From NCBI RefSeq assembly GCF_900156255.1, contig NZ_FTMK01000008.1:1-64000 (forward strand): DNA of 64,000 nucleotides, read 5' to 3'. A model generated the notes under the pieces. It made no database searches. It was not told the DNA's origin and was given only the letters and a program-made list of their open reading frames with translations. Both the position numbers and the translations under genes were made by a program. Below are positions 36,082-44,040 of this stretch, in pieces (within the stretch, counting starts at the first letter, position 1; the number at the start of each line of letters is the position of its first letter). This DNA is from Paracoccus thiocyanatus. GTDB lineage: Bacteria > Pseudomonadota > Alphaproteobacteria > Rhodobacterales > Rhodobacteraceae.

Positions 36082-36387
36082 ATGCCGCAACTCGTCCGGC
36101 TGTATATCGTCAGCATCGCCATCGGCTTTCTGCTGGCGCTGGTCTTTACGGCGTTGCTGCTGGCGCTTGACGTCGCCTCGCTGCGGCATCTGGTGACGGC
36201 CACGCGCGGCGGCTGGATCGCGGTGCTGATGCTGGTCGTCTTTCACACCATCCTTTTTTCGGGGGTGCAGTTCGGCATTCGCGTCATGCTGATGGCGCGC
36301 GGCGGCGGCCCCCGCGGCGGCTTGCGGCAGCGGATTCGCCCCCATTCCCGGCCCGCCTTGGCCCCGGCCGCATCCCGCAGCCGCTAA
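36082..36387 (+). CDS. Small two-helix membrane protein of unknown function
   Basis: 101 residues. TM1 is ~6-29 (YIVSIAIGFLLALVFTALLL) and TM2 ~45-67 (GGWIAVLMLVVFHTILFSGV); the tail is Arg/Gly/Pro-rich and basic. GGGGAAG lies 6-7 nt before the ATG. A -10-like element upstream and a strong terminator directly after show a single-gene unit. I do not recognise a family with certainty; similar short proteins are common in Rhodobacterales. Confidence 0.65.
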   Translation: MPQLVRLYIVSIAIGFLLALVFTALLLALDVASLRHLVTATRGGWIAVLMLVVFHTILFSGVQFGIRVMLMARGGGPRGGLRQRIRPHSRPALAPAASRSR

Positions 36388-36393
36388 GCCTGG

Positions 36394-36422
36394 CGCCGCG
36401 CCGTCACAGGCGTGGCGTTTTT
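36394..36422 (+). terminator. Intrinsic terminator after the small membrane protein gene
   Basis: CGCCGCGCC (36394-36402) pairs over 9 bp (one G-T) with GGCGTGGCG (36409-36417), loop GTCACA, then TTTTT. Confidence 0.8.
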
Positions 36423-36809
36423 GCCCGGATACTGTGGACGTTTCGCAACATTTTCATCGCTTCACGGGCCTTGGCGTAGCGCCTGTTTTTTAGGCAGGCA
36501 ATTTTTCGCCGGGCGATGTTTCCGAAGCTTCATCCATCGTGAGCGATGTGGTGTCCAATTACCAATTGACCACAGGTCGGAAATTTCCGGCCGGGCAGAG
36601 TGCCAAAAAAGTTTCATCACATTTTTGCATGCTCCGTTTTCCGCCGATCGGCGGGTTCCCGTCGAATCTCACGTTTTTGCGATTCCGGGCGCTGTTTTTC
36701 CGCCCTCTTTATCGGGCGGGCCACGCGTTCTACCTCTGACCCAGCAGAGATGCTCGTGGCATCGGAGAACCCGCGCCACGGACACGCAACGGTTCGGAAA
36801 AGGACTGAA
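36423..36809 (+). other. Long AT-richer, hairpin-rich leader before the DUF481 gene
   Basis: This 387-bp stretch has no credible coding frame and clearly lower GC than its surroundings. It holds several small dyads: CATCG-TGAG-CGATG (36535-36548), a perfect 14-bp palindrome CCGCCGATCGGCGG (36641-36654) and CCGCCC/GGGCGG (36700-36719). Runs of T occur throughout. It may be a long regulated 5' leader or contain a small RNA; no known riboswitch is recognised. Confidence 0.4.
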
Positions 36810-37712
36810 ATGATGAAAACGCTTGCTTACCTTGCCGGTGCTACGGTGCTGGCCGCCGCATTCTCGGCGCCCGCCTTCGCGCAATCCGAAATCGCCGCGG
36901 GGGCGAACGCCACCGGAATCACCGAAGTCAACGAACAGATGCGCGATGTCGAGGACGCGGTGCGCGACGATTTCGACCGCTCGTCCGACGCCTACCGCTT
37001 CGGCAACCCCGATCAGCGCCAGGGCACCTTCGGTTCGGTCGCGCTGACCTATGCCGGCCGCACCGGCAACAATGAAAACCAGGATTTCAGCCTGTCGGGC
37101 CGCATCTCCAACAACCAGGGTGCGTTCTCGCAATCGGTCGGCATCCTGCTGGAATATGGCGAGGATGACGACGGCGATACCGATACCGAAAAGACCTATG
37201 TCATCTATGACGGCCTTTATAACATCAACGACCGCTTCTATGCCTTTGCCCTGGGCCGCCTGGCGACCGACGGGCTGGCGGGTGACTTCGAGGCGGACCC
37301 GGATGACCAGGAAGGCAGGCTGAAGCGCGACGCCTTCCTCGGCGTGGGTCCGGGCTATCGGATCATCAACAACGACACCACCGCCTGGCGCGTGCAGGCC
37401 GGCGTCGGCGTGCGCTACACCAAAAAGGTGGACACGCTTGATGACGATCCCGACCTTTATACCTCGGACACGGAAGTCGGCTACATCCTGTCGTCGCGGT
37501 TCTATCACCGCATCAGCGACACCTTCTTCCTGACCAACGACACCGACTACCTGACCTCGGACAGCAACGACACGGCCACCAACGAACTGGGCCTGAACTT
37601 CAAGATGTCCGAAGCGCTTGCGACCCGCGTGTCCTACAAGACCGAATATGTCTCGGACCGCGCGATCCGCACCGACAACACGCTGGGCGTGTCGCTGGTC
37701 TACGGCTTCTAA
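36810..37712 (+). CDS. DUF481 family outer-membrane beta-barrel protein
   Basis: 300 residues from ATG 36810; AAAAGGA lies just upstream. Signal peptide MMKTLAYLAGATVLAAAFSAPAFA. The mature protein is an alternating, acidic beta-strand pattern typical of DUF481/YdiY barrels: SVALTYAGRTGNNENQDFSL, FAQ..IYDGLYNINDRFYAFALG, VGPGYRIINNDTTAWRVQAG, and a last strand ending in VYGF with a C-terminal Phe as in BAM substrates. Relatives are salt- or acid-induced; role unknown. It is monocistronic, with a long leader and its own terminator. Confidence 0.82.
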   Translation: MMKTLAYLAGATVLAAAFSAPAFAQSEIAAGANATGITEVNEQMRDVEDAVRDDFDRSSDAYRFGNPDQRQGTFGSVALTYAGRTGNNENQDFSLSGRISNNQGAFSQSVGILLEYGEDDDGDTDTEKTYVIYDGLYNINDRFYAFALGRLATDGLAGDFEADPDDQEGRLKRDAFLGVGPGYRIINNDTTAWRVQAGVGVRYTKKVDTLDDDPDLYTSDTEVGYILSSRFYHRISDTFFLTNDTDYLTSDSNDTATNELGLNFKMSEALATRVSYKTEYVSDRAIRTDNTLGVSLVYGF

Positions 37713-37737
37713 GACCAACCCCTCCTCTCTCTCTCAT

Positions 37738-37764
37738 GGGCGGCCTTCGGGTCGCCCTTTTTTT
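37738..37764 (+). terminator. UUCG-loop intrinsic terminator of the DUF481 gene
   Basis: GGGCGGCC (37738-37745), tetraloop TTCG, GGTCGCCC (37750-37757; one G-T pair), then seven T. Textbook terminator. Confidence 0.9.
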
Positions 37765-38014
37765 CAAGGCGGGGCAGGGGATGGGGGAAAGGTGGCGGGA
37801 ACCGCAGCGACCGTGGCAGCGCAGGTTTCCCCGAAAGCCTGGATGTCCAGGTGGGAACCGGATAACGGGACCAGGGCCCCGACAGAGCCAGCCCCCTCGG
37901 TGAAGTTATAGGCCAGTGAGAAAAATGGCCGCACACGAGAAGAGCAGAAACCCGCCAGCCCCTAGATAGGGCGGCCGCCCGGCTGCTGCAAGGGTGGCGC
38001 GGGGCTTGCAAGAT
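37765..38014. other. Intergenic region between DUF481 and mmcB, nothing recognised
   Basis: 250 bp with only a small dyad, CCTGGATGTCCAGG, near 37834. No coding frame of note, no RNA recognised. Confidence 0.4.
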
Positions 38015-38029
38015 GTTTCCGTTTCGTTC
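38015..38029 (+). promoter_or_regulatory. Probable LexA box of mmcB
   Basis: GTTT-CCGTTTC-GTTC matches 7 of 8 positions of the alphaproteobacterial LexA direct repeat GTTC-N7-GTTC. It ends 11 bp before the mmcB ATG. MmcB is an SOS-induced repair protein in Caulobacter, which makes the site credible. Confidence 0.55.
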
Positions 38030-38040
38030 ATGGTGGCGGC

Positions 38041-38514
38041 ATGATGAGCGCCGACCTGCCCGACGATATCCTGCCCGCCTTGCCGGGCCAGCGGCTGGCG
38101 CGGGGGGTGGCGCGGATGCTGGCGGGGCTGGGCCATGCCGCGCTGCCGGAATTCGTGCCCAGCGGCGGGTTGCGGGTGGATGTCATTTCCGTCACGCCCA
38201 AGGGCGAAATCTGGGTCGTGGAATGCAAAAGCTGCCGGGCCGATTTCGTGTCGGACCGCAAGTGGCAGGGCTATCTGGAGTTCTGCGACCGCTTCTTCTG
38301 GGCGGTGGACGCGGATTTTCCCGAAGGCCTGCTGCCCGAGGGCTCGGGCCTGATCCGCGCCGATAGCTGGGGGGCCGAACTGGTGCGCATGGCGCCCGAA
38401 TCGCGGCTGGCCGGCGCGCGGCGCAGCCGGCTTTTGCGCGACATCGCCCGCGTCTCGACCGCGCGGCTGCTGGCGCTGACCGACCCGATGGGGATCAGCG
38501 GCGGGGCTTCCTGA
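38041..38514 (+). CDS. mmcB: DNA repair protein MmcB family
   Basis: 157 residues. A PD-(D/E)XK nuclease-like core is seen: RVDVISVTPKGEIWVVECKS supplies D and ExK, followed by SDRKWQGYLEFCDRFFWAV. This is the MmcB signature; in Caulobacter MmcB works in mutagenesis/repair of mitomycin damage with the ImuABC pathway. The gene has a LexA-like site just before its start. Its 3' end overlaps the convergent DUF6324 gene by 20 bp. Confidence 0.85.
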   Translation: MMSADLPDDILPALPGQRLARGVARMLAGLGHAALPEFVPSGGLRVDVISVTPKGEIWVVECKSCRADFVSDRKWQGYLEFCDRFFWAVDADFPEGLLPEGSGLIRADSWGAELVRMAPESRLAGARRSRLLRDIARVSTARLLALTDPMGISGGAS

Positions 38515-38722
38515 CGCCCTTGCCGGGTTTCGCCGGGCTGCCCATGGCGCGCGCGGCTTCGGCGGCGGCCAGCAGTTCCTCGGCGATTTCCTCGGCCTCC
38601 TCGGGGTCGAAATCCAGCGGCAGGTCGATATTCTCGCCCTCGACATAGATCCTGACCATGCCGCGGTCGGTCGGGCCGATCTGAAGATTGGCGGCGGTGT
38701 CGCTTTGACTGTTGATGCTCAT
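38495..38722 (-). CDS. DUF6324 family small protein
   Basis: 75 residues from ATG 38722 (MSINSQSDTAANLQIGPTDR). The short acidic middle DLPLDFDPEEAEEIAEEL is followed by a basic C-terminus, KPGKGVRKPRR. This matches a small conserved family of alphaproteobacteria without known function. The upstream in-frame ATG at 38791 adds a non-conserved lead and is not chosen. Convergent with mmcB. Confidence 0.7.
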   Translation of the reverse strand: MSINSQSDTAANLQIGPTDRGMVRIYVEGENIDLPLDFDPEEAEEIAEELLAAAEAARAMGSPAKPGKGVRKPRR

Positions 38723-38798
38723 GCTGGCTCTCCTGGCGCTTGGCCGTTGGATCGGTTGTTTTTCCTTAACCCGCATGTGAAAAACCGGCAAGACGGGC

Positions 38799-38827
38799 TT
38801 GCACAGGCGTCGGGCTGGGGCTAGATA
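38799..38827 (+). promoter_or_regulatory. Promoter of tRNA-His
   Basis: TTGCAC (38799-38804), exact 17-bp spacer, TAGATA (38822-38827), 10 bp before the mature 5' end of the tRNA. Confidence 0.65.
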
Positions 38828-38836
38828 CCCGCCAGT

Positions 38837-38913
38837 GCCGCCTTAGCTCAGTTGGTTAGAGCGCTAGATTGTGGATCTAGAGGTCCCCCGTTCGAGCCGG
38901 GGAGGCGGTACCA
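38837..38913 (+). tRNA. tRNA-His (GTG anticodon) without encoded G-1
   Basis: A complete cloverleaf: acceptor GCCGCCT/AGGCGGT (G1-T72 wobble), D arm, anticodon stem CTAGA/TCTAG with loop TTGTGGA and anticodon GTG at 38871-38873, T stem CCCCG/CGGGG with TTCGAGC, and encoded CCA. The base before position 1 is T, not G, and the discriminator is A73, not C73. Both are the reverse of the normal tRNA-His identity but are known from a clade of alphaproteobacteria. Confidence 0.95.
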
Positions 38914-38936
38914 CCGCAATCAGGCAGTCGGAACCC

Positions 38937-39944
38937 ATGGCCACGGTCCAGAACAATGGCATCGCGGATGCGGCGCGGCTATCCGTCGCGCCGATGATGG
39001 ATTGGACCGACAGCCTGTGCCGGCGGATCCACCGGCTGCTGTCGCGCCGCGCGCTGCTTTATACCGAGATGGTGACGGCCCCGGCGCTGGTTTTCGGCGA
39101 CCGGGCGAAACTGCTGGATTTCGACGCGGGCGAACATCCGCTGGCGCTGCAACTGGGCGGCTCGGACCCGGCGCAACTGGCCCAGGCCGCGCGGATCGGC
39201 GCCGATTGGGGCTATGACGAGATCAACCTGAACGTCGGCTGCCCCAGCGACCGGGTGCAATCGGGCTGTTTCGGCGCGGTGCTGATGACCCGGCCGGAAC
39301 TGGTCGCCGAATGTGTCGCGGCCATGATCGCGGCCAGCCCGGTCGAGGTCACGGTGAAATGCCGCATCGGCGTGGACGATCAGGACCCCCAGGCGGTGCT
39401 GCCCGATTTCCTGCGCCTCATGCGCGACGTGGGCGTGCGCCGCATGACCATCCACGCGCGCAAAGCCTGGCTTCAGGGCCTGTCCCCGCGCGAGAATCGC
39501 GAGATCCCGCCGCTGGACTATCCGTTGGTGCATCGCATGAAGCGCGAATTCCCCGACCTGCACCTGTCGATCAACGGCGGCATCGCCTCGCTCGACGCCG
39601 CGCGCGATCACCTGGGGGCGATGGACGGGGTTATGGTCGGGCGCGCCGCCTATCACCAGCCCTGGGATATCCTGGGGCAGGCCGACCGGCTTTGGGATCA
39701 GGAGCCGCGCTTTACCGATCCGCTGGAGGCGGCGCGGGCGCTGCGCGACCTGGTCGATGCGCATCTGGCAGCGGGCGGGCGGCTGCATCAGGCGACGCGG
39801 CATATGCTGGGCCTGTTTCACGGCCGACCCGGCGCGCGCGGCTGGCGCCGGCAATTGTCCGAGGGCGCATCGCGCGCCCGCGACCGGGCCGAGGCGCTGG
39901 CGGTCTATGACGCCGCGCTGGCCGAGGTCATGGCGCCGGCGTGA
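38937..39944 (+). CDS. dusA: tRNA-dihydrouridine synthase DusA
   Basis: 335 residues from ATG 38937, 23 bp after the tRNA-His CCA. FMN TIM-barrel: LSVAPMMDWTD, RALLYTEMVTAPAL, LQLGGSDPAQLAQAA, EINLNVGCPSDRVQSGCFGA (catalytic Cys) and MTIHARKAWLQGLSP, which is typical of DusA. It reduces uridines at positions 20/20a in the D loop. The tRNA promoter may also read into dusA. The 3' end overlaps the convergent phosphotransferase gene by 17 bp. Confidence 0.92.
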   Translation: MATVQNNGIADAARLSVAPMMDWTDSLCRRIHRLLSRRALLYTEMVTAPALVFGDRAKLLDFDAGEHPLALQLGGSDPAQLAQAARIGADWGYDEINLNVGCPSDRVQSGCFGAVLMTRPELVAECVAAMIAASPVEVTVKCRIGVDDQDPQAVLPDFLRLMRDVGVRRMTIHARKAWLQGLSPRENREIPPLDYPLVHRMKREFPDLHLSINGGIASLDAARDHLGAMDGVMVGRAAYHQPWDILGQADRLWDQEPRFTDPLEAARALRDLVDAHLAAGGRLHQATRHMLGLFHGRPGARGWRRQLSEGASRARDRAEALAVYDAALAEVMAPA

Positions 39945-40854
39945 CCGCGCCCTTGTCCTTGGCCCAGGCCCGCATCGCCCGCACCAGCGCCCGCCGCCGC
40001 CCCGGCTGGCGCGCACTGTCCAGGTAATAGGCCAGCATCAGGTCCCCGATCAGAAAGCGCAGGATCGACAGTTGATCCTGCGCCAGCAGGCCCGGAACCC
40101 CGGTTAGCGCCTGCCAGTCGGCCAGGGCGATGCCGTCCCGCGTCCGTGCCGGCGGCCGCCTGCGCCGGCTTTCCAGCCAGACCAGCAGCCGCGCCATGTC
40201 GCGGGCCAGCGCCATCTCAGTCGCGCCCTGCATGTCGATGGCGGTCAGCCGCAGCGCGCCGGGGCGGGGTTCGTCGGCGAACAGGTTGTCGGGCGTCAGG
40301 TCGCCATGGCACAGCCCGCGCTCGACCGCGGCGCCGCGCAGGGGAACGGCCTCGGCCCGCATCAGCCGCAGATGCTCGGTGACAAGGCCGCGGTCGATCC
40401 AGCGTCCCGAGGCGGCGGCGATCCGCGCCTCGATCCCGTCCAGCCAGAAGCGCGGGCCGAACGTGCCGCGGGCGCGGGTCGCCGCGGCCAGTCGGCGCAG
40501 CCAGGCGCCGATGCGGGCGACCAGCGCGGTGCGTTCCGCCGCGCCCGCCGCGGCCAGCAGATGCGCGATGGGCCGGCCCGGCGCCGGCGCGGTGATCAGT
40601 ATCCCCAGTTCGGGCAAGGCCAGCAGCGGCGGCGCCACGGCATCCAGGTCCTGTCCCAGCGCTTGGGCCGCCTGATGCAGCCGCGCCTGCGCCCGCGCCA
40701 CGCTGGCCGCCGGATCGGGGCCGCGGAACTGTTTCAGCCAGGCCGGGCGGCCATCCAGCCGGATCTGCATGACCAGCCGGTCGGGACGGTCGCGGACCAG
40801 CCGAAGCGGTTCGATCCCCGGCAGCCCGGCCAGCGCGTCAGCCGCGCTCGGCAA
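39928..40854 (-). CDS. Aminoglycoside-phosphotransferase-like kinase of unknown substrate
   Basis: 308 residues if it starts at TTG 40854; the frame is open further upstream inside mazG, so the start is uncertain. The kinase fold shows a strand with the likely ATP lysine (RPAWLKQF), the catalytic loop GLCHGDLTPDNLF (HGD..N), and the metal-binding DMQGATEMALARDMA. This is the APH/choline kinase group. The substrate cannot be told. It overlaps mazG by 17 bp and is probably translated from the same message. Confidence 0.6.
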   Translation of the reverse strand: MPSAADALAGLPGIEPLRLVRDRPDRLVMQIRLDGRPAWLKQFRGPDPAASVARAQARLHQAAQALGQDLDAVAPPLLALPELGILITAPAPGRPIAHLLAAAGAAERTALVARIGAWLRRLAAATRARGTFGPRFWLDGIEARIAAASGRWIDRGLVTEHLRLMRAEAVPLRGAAVERGLCHGDLTPDNLFADEPRPGALRLTAIDMQGATEMALARDMARLLVWLESRRRRPPARTRDGIALADWQALTGVPGLLAQDQLSILRFLIGDLMLAYYLDSARQPGRRRALVRAMRAWAKDKGAVTPAP

Positions 40855-41677
40855 GCTTGGCCTTGTCCCACAGCGCGTCCATCTCGGCCAGGTCGCTGTC
40901 CTCGGGGCTGCGGCCCTGGGCGGCCAAGGCGGCCTCGATGAAGCGGAAGCGGCGGGTGAACTTGGCATTGGCCAGCCGCAGCGCCTCTTCGGGGTCGATT
41001 TCCAGATGCCGGGCCAGATTCGCCATCACGAACATCAGGTCGCCGAATTCCTCGGTCAAATGCGCGTGATCGCGGCTGTCCCTGGCCTCGACCAGTTCGC
41101 GTGTCTCCTCGGCGATCTTGTCCAGCACCTGCGCCGGGCCGGGCCAGTCGAAGCCGACGCGCGCGGCGCGGTTTTGCAGCTTGATCGCGCGGGTCAGCGC
41201 CGGCAGGCCAAGCGCCACCCCGTCCAGCACGCCGCGTTCCGCCTTGGCGGCGCGTTCGCGGGCCTTGATCGCCTCCCAGTCGCGGACCTGCTGGGCAGCG
41301 GACTTGTCGCGGGATTCGTCGCCGAAGATATGCGGGTGGCGGTCGATCATCTTGTCCGAGATCCTGGCCACCACATCGGCGAAATCGAACATCCCCGCCT
41401 CGTCAGCCATCTGCGCGTGGAAAACCACCTGAAGCAGCAGGTCGCCCAATTCGCCGGGCAATTCGTCCCAGGCCTGGCGCGCGACGGCATCGGCGACCTC
41501 ATGCGCCTCTTCGATGGTATAGGGCGCGATCGAGGCGAAATCCTGTTCGATGTCCCAGGGGCAGCCGGTCTGCGGATCGCGCAGCGCCGCCATGATCGCC
41601 AGCAGGCGGCGGATGCCGGTGCGGTCCAGGCCGGGCTCGGTTTCGGCCAGCAGGGGATGGGTTGTGTCTTGCGCCAT
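40838..41677 (-). CDS. mazG: Nucleoside triphosphate pyrophosphohydrolase MazG
   Basis: 279 residues from ATG 41677, with AGGAGG 7 nt upstream. Two MazG domains: CPWDIEQDFASIAPYTIEEA then LPGELGDLLLQVVFHAQMA, and RVGFDWPGPAQVLDKIAEET then LTEEFGDLMFVMANLARHL, each with the ExxE metal motif. It hydrolyses NTPs and dNTPs to monophosphates and may clear damaged nucleotides or lower ppGpp effects. First gene of a two-gene minus unit with the phosphotransferase. Confidence 0.93.
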   Translation of the reverse strand: MAQDTTHPLLAETEPGLDRTGIRRLLAIMAALRDPQTGCPWDIEQDFASIAPYTIEEAHEVADAVARQAWDELPGELGDLLLQVVFHAQMADEAGMFDFADVVARISDKMIDRHPHIFGDESRDKSAAQQVRDWEAIKARERAAKAERGVLDGVALGLPALTRAIKLQNRAARVGFDWPGPAQVLDKIAEETRELVEARDSRDHAHLTEEFGDLMFVMANLARHLEIDPEEALRLANAKFTRRFRFIEAALAAQGRSPEDSDLAEMDALWDKAKLAERG

Positions 41678-41761
41678 GGGCGCCTCCTGCGGTTCGGATG
41701 CTTGCCGTTTGCTGCCACAGCCCGCCGCCCGAGTCCACGCCGCCTTTGGCCGGCGCCGCCA

Positions 41762-41899
41762 AGGGGGGCTTTGCCCCCAGCGCGTTCCGCGCTTCCCCCA
41801 GGATATTTGGGCACGAAAGAAGCCGGGGCAAAAAGCCGGCCGGCTTCTTTCGTGCCGAAATATCCCGGGGGGATCCGAAGGACGGGGGCAGAGCCCCCT
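41762..41899. repeat. Inverted pair of a ~60-bp intergenic repeat unit between mazG and yajC
   Basis: The left unit (41762-41826) and right unit (41840-41899) are inverted copies. Core arms 41801-41826 and 41840-41865 match in 25 of 26 bases (each begins GGATATTT and includes GGCACGAAAGAAGCCGG when read toward the centre), with a 13-nt spacer. Each unit also has its own small outer hairpin (GGGGGCTTTGCCCCC; GGGGGCAGAGCCCCC). The 338-bp gap 41678-42015 has no gene. Confidence 0.85.
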
Positions 41900-42015
41900 G
41901 CAACGGCGAAGCGGGCGCGGCGCAGGCTTTCTTGCCATCGCTTTGAGCCGCGGATAGGGTGCGCGCCAGTTCCGCCGGGGGATCGCCCGGATAACGACAG
42001 CACAGGGATAGACCA

Positions 42016-42348
42016 ATGTTCGTGACCCCCGCCTATGCCCAAGCCGCCGGAGGCGCTTCCGGCGCCGCAGGACTTGCCTCGTTCCTGCCGCTCGTCCTGA
42101 TCTTCGTCATCATGTATTTCCTGATGATCCGGCCGCAGCAAAAGCGCGTCAAGGAACATCGCGCCATGGTCGAGGCGCTGAAAAAGGGCGATGAGATCGT
42201 CACCCAGGGCGGCCTGGTCGGCAAGGTCACATCCGTTCGCGACAATGAGCTGGAGGTCGAGATCGCCCCCGGCGTCAAGGTCCGCGTCATCCGCTCGACC
42301 GTGACCGGCCTGGTGAACCGCACCCAGCCCGTCGCCGCCAACAGCTAA
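42016..42348 (+). CDS. yajC: Preprotein translocase subunit YajC
   Basis: 110 residues. One TM helix (~17-38, LASFLPLVLIFVIMYFLMI) is followed by RPQQKRVKEHRAMVEALKKG, the YajC signature, and a small cytoplasmic domain (VTQGGLVGKVTSV). It associates with SecDF at the inner membrane. It precedes secD by 15 bp; yajC-secD-secF is the normal order. Confidence 0.95.
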   Translation: MFVTPAYAQAAGGASGAAGLASFLPLVLIFVIMYFLMIRPQQKRVKEHRAMVEALKKGDEIVTQGGLVGKVTSVRDNELEVEIAPGVKVRVIRSTVTGLVNRTQPVAANS

Positions 42349-42363
42349 GGCCGCAATCCCGCC

Positions 42364-44028
42364 ATGCTGGACATCCCCTTCTGGAAGCGTCTGCTGATCC
42401 TGGGCCTTGTCGCCCTGGGCCTGCTGTTTGCCATGCCGAACCTGTTCTACAGCCGGGTCGAGCAGCATAACGACGCCATCACCGCCGCCGAACGCAATGG
42501 TTTCGAATCCCAGGAAGAGGCCGTGGCCCGCGCCGGTTGGCCGGACTGGCTGCCCTCGGGGCTGGTCAATCTGGGCCTGGACCTGCGCGGCGGGGCCCAT
42601 CTGCTGGGCGAGGTTCATGTCCAGGATGTCTACAAGGCGCGGATGGAGGCGCTTTGGCCCGAACTGCGCGACGCGCTGGCGGCGCAGCGCGAGGTGCTGG
42701 GCGCCGTTCGCCGCGTCCAGGCGCCCGAAGGCCAGCTTGCGGTCGAGATCGGCAATCCCGACCAGATGGCCCGCGCGGTCGAAATCGCCCGCGGCCTGGC
42801 CGTTCCCGTCACCTCGCTGACCGGGGCGGGGCAAAGCGACCTGGCGATCTCGGCCGGCGGCAACCGGCTTACCGTGCAACTTTCGGATGCGGAAAAGGCC
42901 GCGACCGATGACCGCACCGTCCAGCAATCGCTGGAGATCATCCGCCGCCGCATCGACGAGGTCGGCACCCGCGAGCCGACGATCATCCGCCAGGGCAAGG
43001 ACCGCATCCTGATCCAGGTGCCCGGCATCGGCTCGGCCGAGGAATTGAAGCAGCTTATCGGCACCACGGCCAAGCTGACCTTCAACCCGGTGATCGGCCG
43101 CGGCGCCGACGCCGATGCGCGGCCGGGTCCCGGCAACGTGCTGCTGCCCTCGATGGACGAGCCCGGCGTCTTTTACGTGATCGAGGAAAGCCCGGTCGTC
43201 ACCGGCGAGGACCTGACCGACGCCCGGCCCAGCTTTGACCAGAACGGCGCAGCCGCGGTCGATTTCCGTTTCGGTCCTTCGGGGGCCAAGCGGTTCGGGG
43301 CCTATACCTCGGCCAATATCGGCCAGCCCTTTGCGATCGTGCTGGACGATCAGGTGATCTCGGCCCCGGTGATCCGGCAGGCCATCACCACCGGCTCGGG
43401 CCAGATCTCGGGGGCGATGGATGTCGAGGAATCGACCCGCCTGGCGGTGCTGCTGCGCGCCGGCGCCCTGCCGGCCGAGATGACCTTCCTGGAAGAACGC
43501 ACCATCGGCCCGGAACTGGGCCAGGATTCCATCGACGCGGGCCGGCTCAGTTCGATCATCGCCACGGTCGCCGTGGTGGCCTATATGATCGCAAGCTATG
43601 GGCTGTTCGGGGTCTTTGCCTCGGTCGCGGTGACCGCCAACGTCATCCTGATCCTGTCGGTCATGTCGATGATGGGGGCGACGCTGACCCTGCCGGGCAT
43701 CGCCGGCATCGTGCTGACCGTCGGCACCGCGGTCGATGCCAACGTCATCATCTATGAGCGCATCCGCGAGGAGCTGCGCGCCGGCAAGCGCATCGTCAAG
43801 GCCATCGACGACGGCTTCGGCGAGGCAATGTCGGCGATCATCGACGCGAACGTGACCAGTTTCATCGCCGCCATGGTGATGTTCTTCCTGGGCTCGGGCC
43901 CGGTCAAGGGCTTCGCGGTCACGCTGACCATCGGGCTTGTGACCTCGGTCTTCACCGCGATCTACCTGACGCGGCTGCTGATCGTGTTCTGGCTGGAATG
44001 GCGCAAGCCCAAAGAACTGATCTTGTAA
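42364..44028 (+). CDS. secD: Protein translocase subunit SecD
   Basis: 554 residues. N-terminal TM at ~10-28, then a large periplasmic region with GLDLRGGAHLLGEV (D1 motif). Five further TM helices follow near residues 390-545, with GTAVDANVIIYERIREELRAG typical of RND-type SecD. It uses the proton gradient to pull proteins through SecYEG. It lies 12 bp before secF. Confidence 0.95.
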   Translation: MLDIPFWKRLLILGLVALGLLFAMPNLFYSRVEQHNDAITAAERNGFESQEEAVARAGWPDWLPSGLVNLGLDLRGGAHLLGEVHVQDVYKARMEALWPELRDALAAQREVLGAVRRVQAPEGQLAVEIGNPDQMARAVEIARGLAVPVTSLTGAGQSDLAISAGGNRLTVQLSDAEKAATDDRTVQQSLEIIRRRIDEVGTREPTIIRQGKDRILIQVPGIGSAEELKQLIGTTAKLTFNPVIGRGADADARPGPGNVLLPSMDEPGVFYVIEESPVVTGEDLTDARPSFDQNGAAAVDFRFGPSGAKRFGAYTSANIGQPFAIVLDDQVISAPVIRQAITTGSGQISGAMDVEESTRLAVLLRAGALPAEMTFLEERTIGPELGQDSIDAGRLSSIIATVAVVAYMIASYGLFGVFASVAVTANVILILSVMSMMGATLTLPGIAGIVLTVGTAVDANVIIYERIREELRAGKRIVKAIDDGFGEAMSAIIDANVTSFIAAMVMFFLGSGPVKGFAVTLTIGLVTSVFTAIYLTRLLIVFWLEWRKPKELIL

Positions 44029-44040
44029 GGGAGCAGGATA

